DNA of 64,000 bases, taken from the NCBI GenBank assembly GCA_015233135.1, contig JADFYH010000012.1:1-64000 (forward strand). Direction: 5' to 3'. This document shows positions 49,273 to 57,562 of the stretch, one piece after another. Below the pieces are notes generated by a model, which worked only from the letters and a program-made list of their open reading frames with translations, was not told the DNA's origin and made no database searches. Every line of letters begins with the position of its first letter. The first letter of the stretch is position 1. The stretch is from Deltaproteobacteria bacterium. Lineage in GTDB: Bacteria; UBA10199; JADFYH01. The position numbers were made by a program, and so were the translations under genes.

Positions 49273-49557
49273 ATGACATCTATCATGTCTACTTCTTTCT
49301 CAAAAAACATTCATATCCCTCTCGATGCTTCCATCCATTTGGAACTCAAAAAAATTGCAGATGCTCTCAAGCTTCCCCTGACTACTCTTGCTCATATGGC
49401 CATTCAATACTGGATTAAGGCCAAAAAGCGTTATCAGGTTCAAAAAGAATTAGCGGCCTATGTTTCAAAACATGCAGGGTCTGAACTGGATATGGACACT
49501 TCGCTGGAAAAAGAAGCGCTCAAAGAGCTGCAGAAAATTTTTGAGGAACAACAATGA
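49273..49557 (+). CDS. MazE/CopG-like antitoxin
   Basis: A 94-residue protein. Residues 8-45 (NIHIPLDASIHLELKKIADA, then LKLPLTTLAHMAI) resemble a ribbon-helix-helix domain; the C-terminal half is acidic (SELDMDTSLEKEALKELQK). The start is uncertain: ATG 49273, or ATG 49285, neither with a strong ribosome site. Its stop overlaps the mazF start by four bases. The partner toxin is truncated, so the antitoxin may be an orphan. Confidence 0.65.
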   Translation: MTSIMSTSFSKNIHIPLDASIHLELKKIADALKLPLTTLAHMAIQYWIKAKKRYQVQKELAAYVSKHAGSELDMDTSLEKEALKELQKIFEEQQ

Positions 49558-49862
49558 AACGGGGAGACATTTATTGGGCAAATATCTGGCCTCGATCCGG
49601 TTCAGAACAAGGCGGTAAACGTCCAGTGCTTTTGATTTCAAATGATGAATTCAATCAACATAAAAATTGGCGTTCGATTATCATCATACCGCTAAGCACT
49701 TCGTCCAAACAGGCTATGCAACGAAAAAAACTCATTCACTCCTCTAAATATTTATTTTTCGATTTGGGAGTGAGAAGACTCTGTGCCAAAGAGGGAAGAA
49801 AAATGTTGCCCGAGCGCCTGACCGAATTTACTTTTGGAGAGATGCAGATGGACCTGAGGTAG
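49554..49862 (+). pseudogene. truncated MazF toxin fused to an ATPase remnant
   Basis: The first 57 residues are a clear MazF/PemK start (MKRGDIYWANIWPRSGSEQG, then GKRPVLLISNDEF and IIIIPLSTSS), the strands that carry the RNA-binding surface. From about residue 59 (position 49728) the sequence changes to KYLFFDLGVRRLCAKEGRK, which belongs to the C-terminal domain of DUF4143 ATPases. The toxin therefore lacks its second half and is probably inactive. GGGG lies within the first codons, and the antitoxin stop overlaps the start. Confidence 0.75.
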
Positions 49863-50077
49863 ACTGGGTGATTGAAAGAGAGGAAGAATACATCCCTATT
49901 GAAGTAAAGTGGTCCGAAGCTCCTCGCCTGAATGACGCCAAACATCTTCAAATTTTTCTCTCCGAATATCCCAATGCAAAAAAAGCATACATTGTTTCGC
50001 GTACAGCAAAACCTTATAAATTAAGCCCACGGATTGAGGTGCTGTCTTGGAAAGAATTGTGGAGTTTGTTTGAGTAA
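49728..50077 (+). pseudogene. remnant of a DUF4143 ATPase C-terminus
   Basis: KYLFFDLGVRRLCAKEG in the frame of mazF, then, from about 49835 in the next frame, RDADGPEVDWVIEREEEYIP, IEVKWSEAPRLN and YIVSRTAKPYKLSPRIEVLS. This is the DUF4143 C-terminal domain, whose restriction-endonuclease-like core includes EVDxxI and IEVKW. A frameshift and an internal deletion separate the two parts, and the ATPase domain is missing. Confidence 0.78.
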
Positions 50078-50186
50078 CCGATCACAAAAGCATATGAAGA
50101 ACACAAGCAAAGCCATTGACTGCCTATTTTGAATTCGCTAAGGCCCACTAAAACCCATAACCCATTCAAGTCTTCAAGGAGCAGAC

Positions 50187-51182
50187 ATGCCGCCATTTAG
50201 TGCAAACAAAGTGAAACATCTTGAAAAACTCTCCAACTCAAAAGGCATCATTGCTGCAGCAGCCATGGATCAGCGAGGATCTCTCAAAAAAGGGATTGCC
50301 AAAGAAAAAGGCTGTGACCCTTCTTTGGTGACCGATTTGATGATGGAAGAGTTTAAAACGGCCGTCACAAAAATCCTCACTCCTCATGCCACCGCTATTT
50401 TGTTGGATCCCGAATGGGGACTCCCCGCTAGTCGGGTTCGTTCCTCGAATGCAGGTTTATTGCTTGCCTATGAATCTACCGGCTACGAACAAAATACCCC
50501 GGGGCGCGTGCCTAAATTGATTCCCCATTGGACCGTTTCCAAATCGATTGCCGAAGGAGCCAATGCCATCAAAATTTTGCTCTATTATTCTCCTTACGAA
50601 AATAAAAAGGTAAACGACATCAAACATGCCTGGGTAGAACGCATTGGAGCGGAATGTGCCTACCACGATATCCCTTATTTTCTGGAGTTCGTCAGCTATC
50701 CCACCCAGGAAGGTGAAGAAGAAAATAGTGTCAGCTTTGCTCAAAAGAAACCCGACATCGTGGCCCGCAGCATGGAAGAGTTTTCCAAGGAGCGTTACAA
50801 CGTGGATGTCTTGAAGGTAGAAATTCCCGTCAACATGAAATTTGTAGAAGGCAGCAAATCATATAAAGGCGAAAAGGCTTATGGGCTGGCTGAAGCGAAA
50901 AAACATTATCAGGTGACCGCCGGTGCCACCAGCAAACCCTTTATTTACCTCTCTGCCGGAGTTTCGGATGATGTATTTCGCGAAAGTCTGGAGCTTGCCG
51001 CGGAAGCCGGTGTCAAATACAACGGCGTCCTCTGTGGTCGTGCCACCTGGAAAGACGGGATTCCCATTTACGCCAAATCCGGCATCAAGGCCCTGGAATC
51101 CTGGCTATCGGACCGTGGGGTACAGAACATTCAGGCCTTGAATAAGGTGTTGGAGGCGGGGGCCACGAGCTGGAAAAAGTAG
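50187..51182 (+). CDS. lacD: tagatose 1,6-diphosphate / class I aldolase (LacD-like)
   Basis: A 331-residue TIM-barrel aldolase of the LacD type. The start KGIIAAAAMDQRGSLKKGI, LLDPEWGLPAS, NAIKILLYYSP and VLKVEIPVN (with the likely Schiff-base lysine) are family features, as is the C-terminal GVKYNGVLCGRATWKDG. It cleaves tagatose 1,6-bisphosphate, or fructose 1,6-bisphosphate in some relatives, to triose phosphates. No tagatose genes are nearby, so it may serve central glycolysis. AAGGAG precedes the start by nine bases. Confidence 0.9.
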   Translation: MPPFSANKVKHLEKLSNSKGIIAAAAMDQRGSLKKGIAKEKGCDPSLVTDLMMEEFKTAVTKILTPHATAILLDPEWGLPASRVRSSNAGLLLAYESTGYEQNTPGRVPKLIPHWTVSKSIAEGANAIKILLYYSPYENKKVNDIKHAWVERIGAECAYHDIPYFLEFVSYPTQEGEEENSVSFAQKKPDIVARSMEEFSKERYNVDVLKVEIPVNMKFVEGSKSYKGEKAYGLAEAKKHYQVTAGATSKPFIYLSAGVSDDVFRESLELAAEAGVKYNGVLCGRATWKDGIPIYAKSGIKALESWLSDRGVQNIQALNKVLEAGATSWKK

Positions 51183-51186
51183 GAGT

Positions 51187-52401
51187 TTAAGCCACTCCCA
51201 TTTTCTGAGACTGCTGACTCAGCAACTGTTCTCTCATCCATTTATGTAGGGAGAGCATGTGGAAATGCCCTTGTTCGACTAAAGGAGAACTGGCCTTCCA
51301 GTCTTTCCAGGAAAGCAATAAAATGCCTTCTTTTTCTATCTTGCGCAGGTGTAAGGGGATCAAGTCTTCGCTGACAATCACTGCAGCTTCTCGAATTTCC
51401 TCAAATTGTGTAATCGAGTAATCCACTGCTTCGATCCCCATAGCTGAAAGCAGCAAATTCAAATAACTTTTTTCATCTAAATCACTAATTACCATAGCCA
51501 CACGAGGGCTATTCGAATCGGGCTTTGCAAAAGCAGCACTCAATTCCAAATCAAAAAAAGCGCCCAGATGATTTAATTCCTCGGGAAGCTGACGAAATAT
51601 TTTTTTTACATCTTTTTCTTCCAAGCCAATCAGCCTGCAAATTTGAATGGCCTGGATCTCAAAGAAAGGATTTCCACTGTCCCCAACAGGAATAAGTTTG
51701 GCTAAATTATTGGCAATTTTAATCACTGTTAAATCTTGATCTTCTACGGGCGCTGGCCATGTTATTTTTATTTTTTCGTGATGCTGTGTGATTGTTTTGG
51801 ATAACGAGGCAGGAAAATTCCAGTGTTTACACAACACCTTTCCAACTTCAGTGTGATCCAATCCAAAACTTTCATTTTCTAATTCAGTCAACAGGCCTTC
51901 CTGTTTTTTAGCCCGAGTAACGGCCAGAGAGAACTCTTTTGGAAAATATTTCATAATCACTATTTTTCCAAAATCGTGCAATAACCCCGCAGTGAAGGCA
52001 TTTTCAGGATCTTCAAACTTTAACTGTTTTGCAATAAGACGTGCCAAACAGGCCACCACCAAGGAATGCTTCCAGAATTCATCGGGTTTTAAGATTAAAT
52101 CGGAGCTGGGCCGAAACATTTGAAACAGGCTTACGCTCAGCGCTATATTGCGTGTGGCATCCAGACCAAGTATCATCACCGCCTGACCTACTCGAGTCAC
52201 CTCGCGGCGAAGTCCATACAGAGGAGAATTTGCCACCAAAAGCACTCTGGCCGTTAAGGAGGGGTCTACGTGAAGGATTTGAACAACTTTCAAGACATCC
52301 ACCTCTGCATCATTGATACACTCCATAAGCCTTTGGACGTGCTGAGGCAGAACCGGAAGCTGCGTAATTTTTTCAAAAAACATTTTCTTGTTTTGAATCA
52401 A
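51187..52401 (-). CDS. HDOD-domain signalling protein
   Basis: A 404-residue protein. Residues about 8-205 are an HDOD domain (LPVLPQHVQRLMECINDAEV; VLLVANSPLYGL; AVMILGLDATRNIALS; AFTAGLLHDFGKIV). The HD pair is kept, while HDOD proteins often lose it, so residual phosphohydrolase activity is possible. The C-terminal 190 residues are of unknown fold. HDOD proteins act in signalling and motility in proteobacteria. The TTG at 52401 is the preferred start, with GGGGGAGG five bases upstream; ATG at 52383 has no such site. Convergent with lacD. Confidence 0.82.
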   Translation of the reverse strand: MIQNKKMFFEKITQLPVLPQHVQRLMECINDAEVDVLKVVQILHVDPSLTARVLLVANSPLYGLRREVTRVGQAVMILGLDATRNIALSVSLFQMFRPSSDLILKPDEFWKHSLVVACLARLIAKQLKFEDPENAFTAGLLHDFGKIVIMKYFPKEFSLAVTRAKKQEGLLTELENESFGLDHTEVGKVLCKHWNFPASLSKTITQHHEKIKITWPAPVEDQDLTVIKIANNLAKLIPVGDSGNPFFEIQAIQICRLIGLEEKDVKKIFRQLPEELNHLGAFFDLELSAAFAKPDSNSPRVAMVISDLDEKSYLNLLLSAMGIEAVDYSITQFEEIREAAVIVSEDLIPLHLRKIEKEGILLLSWKDWKASSPLVEQGHFHMLSLHKWMREQLLSQQSQKMGVA

Positions 52402-52507
52402 CAAGACCTCCCCCAAAAAAAAGGTCAATATCGCCCGCCAGTTTAACTGCTATCAAATACTTCTCAAAGCCTTTTCTTTTTTTCGTAAGTTTTTTTCTTG
52501 CCCAAAC

Positions 52508-53224
52508 TCATTCCAATCTGAATTCCATCATCTCTTCCGCCGATAGAGTTCTGTATCGTCTTTTATTCAAATCCTTCAAGTCAAAAGGTCCCACTTTCAC
52601 ACGAATGAGACGCAGCACCTTAAGACCTGCCCAGGCAAACATCTTGCGAACTTGGCGTTTTTTCCCTTCGTGGATTTCTATCGAATACCAGATTTCATTC
52701 TTTTCACCTTTCAGCGCCCTTATCTGCGCCGGAGCAGTAAGCCCCTCGTCCAACACAATTCCCTTTTCCATTTCCTCGCAGACTTCCTCCTCCAACTCTT
52801 GGTTCACCCACACATGATAAAGTTTTTTAATTTGAGAAGAAGGATGCATGAAACGATGAGACAAGGCACCATCATTCGTGAGCAAAATCAAACCTTCCGA
52901 ATCATAGTCTAAACGACCCACCGCATTTACCGAGGGATGCAGATGAGGAATGAGGTCATACACCGTTTTTCGACCCTGCGGATCCCGCTTGGAAACAATC
53001 ACCCCACGCGGCTTGTAGAGCAGATAATAGTATTTTTTTTCTTCGCGTTCTATCTTTTTGCCTTGAAGACAGATGCGATCGGTATCGGGATCCACCTTCA
53101 CACCCAACTCGGACACCACTTTTCCATTGAGGGTAATTTTGCCCTTTAGGATAAGGCCTTCGGCCTTGCGACGAGAGGCAATACCTGCCTGGGAGAGATA
53201 TTTTTGAAGACGTAGGAGAGGCAT
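52508..53224 (-). CDS. rluB: 23S rRNA pseudouridine synthase RluB-like
   Basis: A 238-residue RsuA/RluB-family enzyme. The S4 RNA-binding domain covers 4-50 (RLQKYLSQAGIASRRKAEGL). The catalytic aspartate is D106 in NAVGRLDYDSEGLIL. The motif HEGKKRQVRKMFAWAGLKV follows at about 183. It lacks the long C-terminal extension of E. coli RluB, so RluE or RsuA activity is possible; the scpA-scpB-rluB order is typical of RluB in many bacteria. The start abuts scpB, sharing base 53224. Confidence 0.9.
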   Translation of the reverse strand: MPLLRLQKYLSQAGIASRRKAEGLILKGKITLNGKVVSELGVKVDPDTDRICLQGKKIEREEKKYYYLLYKPRGVIVSKRDPQGRKTVYDLIPHLHPSVNAVGRLDYDSEGLILLTNDGALSHRFMHPSSQIKKLYHVWVNQELEEEVCEEMEKGIVLDEGLTAPAQIRALKGEKNEIWYSIEIHEGKKRQVRKMFAWAGLKVLRLIRVKVGPFDLKDLNKRRYRTLSAEEMMEFRLE

Positions 53225-54312
53225 TACTCTAAGCTTGAATGTCCTGTTTGTTTTACAAAAGGTTCTTCGACTTTAGGATTCAAGGTCCCTTTTACTTTTT
53301 CGTCTAAACTGTGCAGGAGCTGTACCTCCTGATCTAGGGCTGAAAAGGTTTCTTCTTCCTCTTCCTCTAATTCAGCAAAATGAAGTTCCATCTCACTTTC
53401 CACTTCCTGGATTTCTTCTTCGATCTCCGTCTCCAAACGGACTACATTTCCAGGTTCCTCGTTGCGCTTCATCTCCTCTTCAATTTGATGCAATTCTTTT
53501 AGACTGGGCAAATCTTGAAGAGAATCGAGGTTGAAGATTTCCAAAAATCCTTCTGTGGTACCATAAAGCAGTGGCCGCCCAGGCTCATCTTTTTTACCCA
53601 CAATGCGAATCAATTCCCTATCACTTAAACTCTTAACTACCCCCCCCGAATCCACTCCTCGAATTTGGTCAACCTCGATTCGAGTAATGGGTTGGCGATA
53701 GGCAATAATGGATAACGTTTCCAGGGCAGCCTGCGAAAGTCGAGTAGGAACAGCTTTACTCATCGCTCGGATGTAAGGCGCCAGTGAAGGTTTGCTTCTA
53801 AATTGATAGGCCTGGGCCACCTTTACTAAAGTAAAACCCCGTTCGGAATTTTTTTCATATTCCTGCATCAGATCATTGATGGCTTCCTGAATATCTGCAC
53901 GACCCAACTTTTCTTCTTCTTCATTTTGCTTTTGGAGTAACTGCTCTTCCGCAGAAAGCTCCCGGCCAGCATCTTCTGGGGATAGAACTGCCAAACCCTC
54001 TAAACTTTCAGAAGCCGGCAAATCGGAAATGGAAGTTTCACTCTTTCCTTTAGAATCCAACACCATTTCCTCCATAAAACCCTCCTCATCCGAAAAAATA
54101 TTGGCTATCTGTAGTTTTAAAAGATCCCCTTTCCCCACTTCTTCGAATTGAGCATTTACCTGGGTTTGAAATCCTTCGTTTGTTTTTTTGTCATCCTTTT
54201 CAACCTCAGGATCAACGCGCTGAATAATCTTTAAAAGATCAGTGGCATCCAAAGGTTTTTCGCAGGCAAAAAGCAAGGCCTCAACAACAGATTTAAGAGT
54301 TTGTGGATTCAT
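53224..54312 (-). CDS. scpB: condensin subunit ScpB
   Basis: A 362-residue ScpB, longer than the usual 180-200. The two winged-helix domains are at 1-27/135-185 and 185-250 (RGFTLVKVAQAYQFRSKPSL; LSQAALETLSIIAYRQPITR; IEVDQIRGVDSGGVVKSL). A 100-residue acidic insertion (about 30-130) separates the first helices from the rest, and a very acidic tail (about 275-362) follows. ScpB dimers bind ScpA and SMC in chromosome segregation. Joined to scpA with stop and start sharing one base. Confidence 0.9.
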   Translation of the reverse strand: MNPQTLKSVVEALLFACEKPLDATDLLKIIQRVDPEVEKDDKKTNEGFQTQVNAQFEEVGKGDLLKLQIANIFSDEEGFMEEMVLDSKGKSETSISDLPASESLEGLAVLSPEDAGRELSAEEQLLQKQNEEEEKLGRADIQEAINDLMQEYEKNSERGFTLVKVAQAYQFRSKPSLAPYIRAMSKAVPTRLSQAALETLSIIAYRQPITRIEVDQIRGVDSGGVVKSLSDRELIRIVGKKDEPGRPLLYGTTEGFLEIFNLDSLQDLPSLKELHQIEEEMKRNEEPGNVVRLETEIEEEIQEVESEMELHFAELEEEEEETFSALDQEVQLLHSLDEKVKGTLNPKVEEPFVKQTGHSSLE

Positions 54313-55103
54313 TAAAATTCTCCTTGGGGCTTTGGACAGGGGCCTTCGTCAAATTCAGAACTTAATTCAAGATTCGTAGGAATTTCGGTTTGACCACGCA
54401 GTTCAATACGGATAGCAGCTTGTGCCTCTGCCTGCCAAACACGAATAAGTTTAAGACGAATCATTTCGAGCAAAGCCAAAAAGGTAACAATGCATTCGCC
54501 TTTTGTCTGCGCTGTTTCAAACACTTCTTCAAAGGTAATGGAACTTGCAGTTTTAAAATACTCAATCAGCTGGTAAATTCTTTGACTAACAGATAAACGC
54601 TCCATCGCCACTTCATGATACTTTTCGGGCTTTAATCTTTTGAGCACCCCGTTAAAGGCAAGCAAAAGCTTGTAAGAATCTGCTTGCAAGACTGGTTCTT
54701 CTATATTTCCCGTTTCGCGGTAAGGAGGATGAATAAAAACATCACGGCCCAAAAAAGGCCGCTCCGCTAATCTCGACGCCACATCTTTAAAGCGCTGATA
54801 CTCCAGTAAACGCCTGGCCAGTTCAGCCCGAGGATCTTCCCCTTCATCCTCTTCTTCACTTTTTTCTTCGGGTAAGAGCATTTTTGATTTGATGTGAGCC
54901 AACTCCGCCGCCATCAAAATAAACTCACCGGCCAAATCGATATTTAATTCCTGCATCAGGTTGATATAGTGCAAGTATTGTTCAAGAATAGTGACAATGG
55001 GAATATTCTCTACCTGCACATCATTTTTGCGAATGAGGTGCATGAGCAAATCCAAAGGACCTTCAAAGGCAGGGAGATTGATTTTATAAGCTTCTTGGAG
55101 CAT
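54312..55103 (-). CDS. scpA: condensin kleisin subunit ScpA
   Basis: A 263-residue kleisin that bridges SMC heads and ScpB. N-terminal pattern FEGPLDLLMHLIRKNDVQVENI (given in parts: FEGPLDLLMHLIRK, DVQVENIPI), then AAELAHIKSKMLLPEE; the C-terminal winged helix has VTFLALLEMIRLKLIRVWQ. The GAGGGGGG end of a family 1 repeat lies eight bases before the ATG and probably serves as its ribosome site. Order scpA-scpB-rluB is as in many bacteria. Confidence 0.95.
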   Translation of the reverse strand: MLQEAYKINLPAFEGPLDLLMHLIRKNDVQVENIPIVTILEQYLHYINLMQELNIDLAGEFILMAAELAHIKSKMLLPEEKSEEEDEGEDPRAELARRLLEYQRFKDVASRLAERPFLGRDVFIHPPYRETGNIEEPVLQADSYKLLLAFNGVLKRLKPEKYHEVAMERLSVSQRIYQLIEYFKTASSITFEEVFETAQTKGECIVTFLALLEMIRLKLIRVWQAEAQAAIRIELRGQTEIPTNLELSSEFDEGPCPKPQGEF

Positions 55104-55111
55104 TCAGATGT

Positions 55112-55208
55112 CCCCCCTCTTAAGCTAAGAGGGGGTCAGGGGGCGTTATGGCAATTGGGTGCAAATTGATCATAACCCCTCCTAACCTCCCCTTAGCTTA
55201 AGGGGAGG
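55112..55208. repeat. family 1 palindromic repeat, copy 2
   Basis: On the minus strand it reads like copy 1: CCTCCCCTTAAGCTAAGGGG, AGGAGGGGTTATG...CATAACGCCCCCTGA, CCCCCTCTTAGCTTAAGAGG. It fills the gap between trpS and scpA, four bases after the trpS stop. Confidence 0.92.
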
Positions 55209-55212
55209 AAAT

Positions 55213-56193
55213 TTAAATTTTCATGACTTCTTTTATTTTTTTTAAATTCGCACTCGCCACTTTTCGAGCACGTTCCACCCCAGCTTCAATAATTTCATTC
55301 ACCCGTTTGGGATTATTCTCAAATTCCTTACGTCTTTCCTGATGGGCTTTCAAGAAGGGAATTAAAGTTTCCAAGAAAACTTTTTTGCAATCCACACAGC
55401 CAATCGCCGCACTGCGGCATCCAGCGGCGAGTTCTGCCTGTTTCGTTTCGGCTGTATAAATTTTATGGTAATCGAATACCGGGCAAAGATCTGGATTGCC
55501 TACATCCGTGCGGCGTTTGCGAGCGGGATCGGTCATCATACTCAACACTTTTTTCTGCACGGCCTCGGGATTTTCAGACAAAAACAGTGAATTCCCAAAA
55601 CTTTTGGACATCTTACGGCCATCGGTTCCCAGTAGCTTGGGAACCTCGGTAAGCATCGCCTCAGGCTCCACAAAGGTTTCGCCGTAGAGATGATTGAAGC
55701 GCCGAACCACTTCCCGAGAAAGTTCGATATGTGCCAGCTGATCTTGTCCTACAGGCACTTTGTTGGCTTGATAGAGGATCACATCGGCGGTTTGTAAAAG
55801 GGGGTAACCTAAAAATCCATAAGTGGAGAGGTCTTTTTCAGACAGTTCCTTTCGAAGTTCTTTGTAAGAGGGAACGCGCTCCAGCCAGGAAATGGGCGTA
55901 ATCATCGAAAGCAGCAAGTGCAATTCCGCATGTTCAGGGACACGAGACTGAATAAAAAGCGTTGCGGAGTTTGGATCGATGCCACAAGCCAGCCAGTCGA
56001 GCAGCATCTGGTGAGTAAATTCTTTGATCGGACTTGGATTCGCATACTCGGTAGTCAAAGAATGCCAATCGGCTACAAAGAAATAGCAATCGTATTTTTT
56101 TTGCAGCTCCAGCCAGTTTTTAAGCACCCCGTGATAATGGCCTAAATGTAAATAGCCTGTGGGACGCATGCCCGAGACGACGCGTTGTTTCAT
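55213..56193 (-). CDS. trpS: tryptophanyl-tRNA synthetase with Fe-S-type cysteine loop
   Basis: A 326-residue class I TrpRS: HIGH-type motif PTGYLHLGHYHG (12-23) and KMSKS motif DGRKMSKSFGNS (about 194-205). Near residue 235-275 it has four cysteines in the pattern C-x21-C-x6-C-x2-C (DLCPVFDYHK ... AAGCRSAAIGCVDCKK). This closely resembles the loop that binds a [4Fe-4S] cluster in Thermotoga maritima TrpRS and is absent from E. coli TrpRS. The ribosome site GAGGGGGA is provided by a family 1 repeat eight bases upstream. Confidence 0.95.
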   Translation of the reverse strand: MKQRVVSGMRPTGYLHLGHYHGVLKNWLELQKKYDCYFFVADWHSLTTEYANPSPIKEFTHQMLLDWLACGIDPNSATLFIQSRVPEHAELHLLLSMITPISWLERVPSYKELRKELSEKDLSTYGFLGYPLLQTADVILYQANKVPVGQDQLAHIELSREVVRRFNHLYGETFVEPEAMLTEVPKLLGTDGRKMSKSFGNSLFLSENPEAVQKKVLSMMTDPARKRRTDVGNPDLCPVFDYHKIYTAETKQAELAAGCRSAAIGCVDCKKVFLETLIPFLKAHQERRKEFENNPKRVNEIIEAGVERARKVASANLKKIKEVMKI

Positions 56194-56201
56194 AAAAAGT
56201 T

Positions 56202-56322
56202 CCCCCTCTTAAGCTAAGATCGGGGAAAAACAATAACGATTTATTGTTTTTCGGGGGCGTTATGGCAATTGGATGCAATTGAAACATAAGCCCTCCTAAC
56301 CTCCCCTTAGCTTAAGGGGAGG
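56202..56322. repeat. family 1 palindromic repeat, copy 3 (with inserted hairpin)
   Basis: Same orientation relative to its downstream gene as the other copies, but one arm has been replaced by an extra stem: GAAAAACAATAA and TTATTGTTTTTC around four bases (about 56224-56252). It lies between the M50 protease stop and trpS. Confidence 0.9.
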
Positions 56323-56325
56323 CAT

Positions 56326-56955
56326 TCAATTCGGTATCAACCTCTCCGCCAAAAAACTCACCGGTTTGGTAATAAAACCAAAACCCCAAATGTAATACAC
56401 CGCAAAAATAATCAAAAATCCGTAGCGCGCCACCTGGGCGTAGGCAGGCACCCAGGCTTCGGGAAGCAGACCTTCAATAATTTTTCCACCATCCAAAGGA
56501 TGCAGAGGAACCAGATTGAAAAACGCCAGACCCAAATTTAACCAGATTCCAATTTCTAAAACTGCAAAGACATAAGGAAAATTCTGAACGAAAAAAATAC
56601 GCATCAATGCGGCACAAAATATTGCCAGCAGCAAATTAGAAGCAGGCCCTGCCAGTGAAATCCACAAACCATCTTTACGCGGATCTTTAAGCTGGTACGG
56701 ATTCACCGGAACCGGCTTCCCCCAGCCCCCGATGGGAAAACGAAGTCCGGGGGTGAAAAAAAAGAAAATGGGGAGCAAAAAAGTTCCCACAAAATCCATG
56801 TGTCGAATAGGATTTAAACTGATACGCCCCAAATTTTTTGCGGTGTCGTCACCAAACAAAAACGCCACCCAGGCATGCGCGGATTCATGCACCGAAAGGG
56901 AGATCAGAAAAGTAGGGAAATAGAGAAGAAAGAATAGGAGACGATTGGACATCAT
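56326..56955 (-). CDS. M50-family site-2-type membrane protease
   Basis: A 209-residue polytopic membrane metalloprotease of the short cyanobacterial/YwhC-like type. The zinc motif HESAHAW begins at residue 23 in the first membrane segment, and the third ligand is in NLVPLHPLDGGK (about 155). GPASNLLLA is also conserved. It cleaves proteins within the membrane; the substrate is unknown. The start (ATG 56955) is preferred over a GTG further upstream that overlaps the toxin gene more deeply; the six-base spacing to the toxin stop is typical of a shared transcript. Confidence 0.87.
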   Translation of the reverse strand: MMSNRLLFFLLYFPTFLISLSVHESAHAWVAFLFGDDTAKNLGRISLNPIRHMDFVGTFLLPIFFFFTPGLRFPIGGWGKPVPVNPYQLKDPRKDGLWISLAGPASNLLLAIFCAALMRIFFVQNFPYVFAVLEIGIWLNLGLAFFNLVPLHPLDGGKIIEGLLPEAWVPAYAQVARYGFLIIFAVYYIWGFGFITKPVSFLAERLIPN

Positions 56956-56960
56956 AGTAG

Positions 56961-57248
56961 CTAGGCTTTCTTCAAACACTCATCATGATTATCAATATTT
57001 CTCAGAGTAATCATTCCTTGATCAGGGCCATATTCCCAGGTGAGACGATATTTCATGGTTACATAGGCCTCAAATACATCGCTGCCAAAATTACCTACTG
57101 CTCTTAAAACCTTATGTGTTTTTAGAGAGGGATGTTTGGGATTCTCGCTAAGAAGTTTGGTGGTTTTTCGTGTTGCTTCCAGAATATCTTTGGGAAGTTT
57201 TTTAAGTTTTTTCTCAAACAAAGGACTGATGAAAAGTTTATAGTTCAT
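56961..57248 (-). CDS. RelE/ParE-family toxin
   Basis: A 95-residue protein of the RelE/ParE superfamily: KLFISPLFEKKLKKLPKDI at the N-terminus, then YRLTWEYG and the C-terminal DNHDECLK. Relatives such as YafQ and HigB cut mRNA at the ribosome; the mode of action here is not certain. It follows its AbrB-type antitoxin after two bases and precedes the M50 gene. Confidence 0.78.
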   Translation of the reverse strand: MNYKLFISPLFEKKLKKLPKDILEATRKTTKLLSENPKHPSLKTHKVLRAVGNFGSDVFEAYVTMKYRLTWEYGPDQGMITLRNIDNHDECLKKA

Positions 57249-57250
57249 TT

Positions 57251-57529
57251 TTAAAGAGAGTCAAAAAAATCATCAATTTTGTCAGGTGAGATAATTTTAC
57301 CTTTACCTTTTTTAATATCCTCTGATGCTTCTTTTTCGCCCTTTTGCCAACGATCCGTCCAAAAATAAGCCTGTTTATTCGTGATCACTCCTACAATAGG
57401 AAGCAAGCGAATGGTCCCATCCCTATCTTTTTCATAGGAGTAATATTTACTGTTTTTTGAACGAAGTGTTTTGGGCAAGCAGATACGACCCTGCTTATCT
57501 ACTTCCAGAATTTGCTGTGAATTTGACAT
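57251..57529 (-). CDS. AbrB/MazE-type antitoxin
   Basis: A 92-residue protein. Residues 6-45 (ILEVDKQGRICLPKTLRSKN) are an AbrB/SpoVT swapped-hairpin DNA-binding domain; the C-terminal part (WQKGEKEASEDIKKGKGKII) wraps the toxin in relatives. The ATG at 57529 (MSNSQQ) is preferred to an earlier TTG/ATG. AbrB-type antitoxins paired with RelE-type toxins are a recognised combination. Confidence 0.77.
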   Translation of the reverse strand: MSNSQQILEVDKQGRICLPKTLRSKNSKYYSYEKDRDGTIRLLPIVGVITNKQAYFWTDRWQKGEKEASEDIKKGKGKIISPDKIDDFFDSL

Positions 57530-57562
57530 GGTTCTCAGTGTAATAAATAAGAACATTAAAGG

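Noticed and set aside
52041-52316. Opposite-strand frame of 91 codons within the HDOD gene
   Set aside because: Composition is that of an antisense shadow, and there is no ribosome site.
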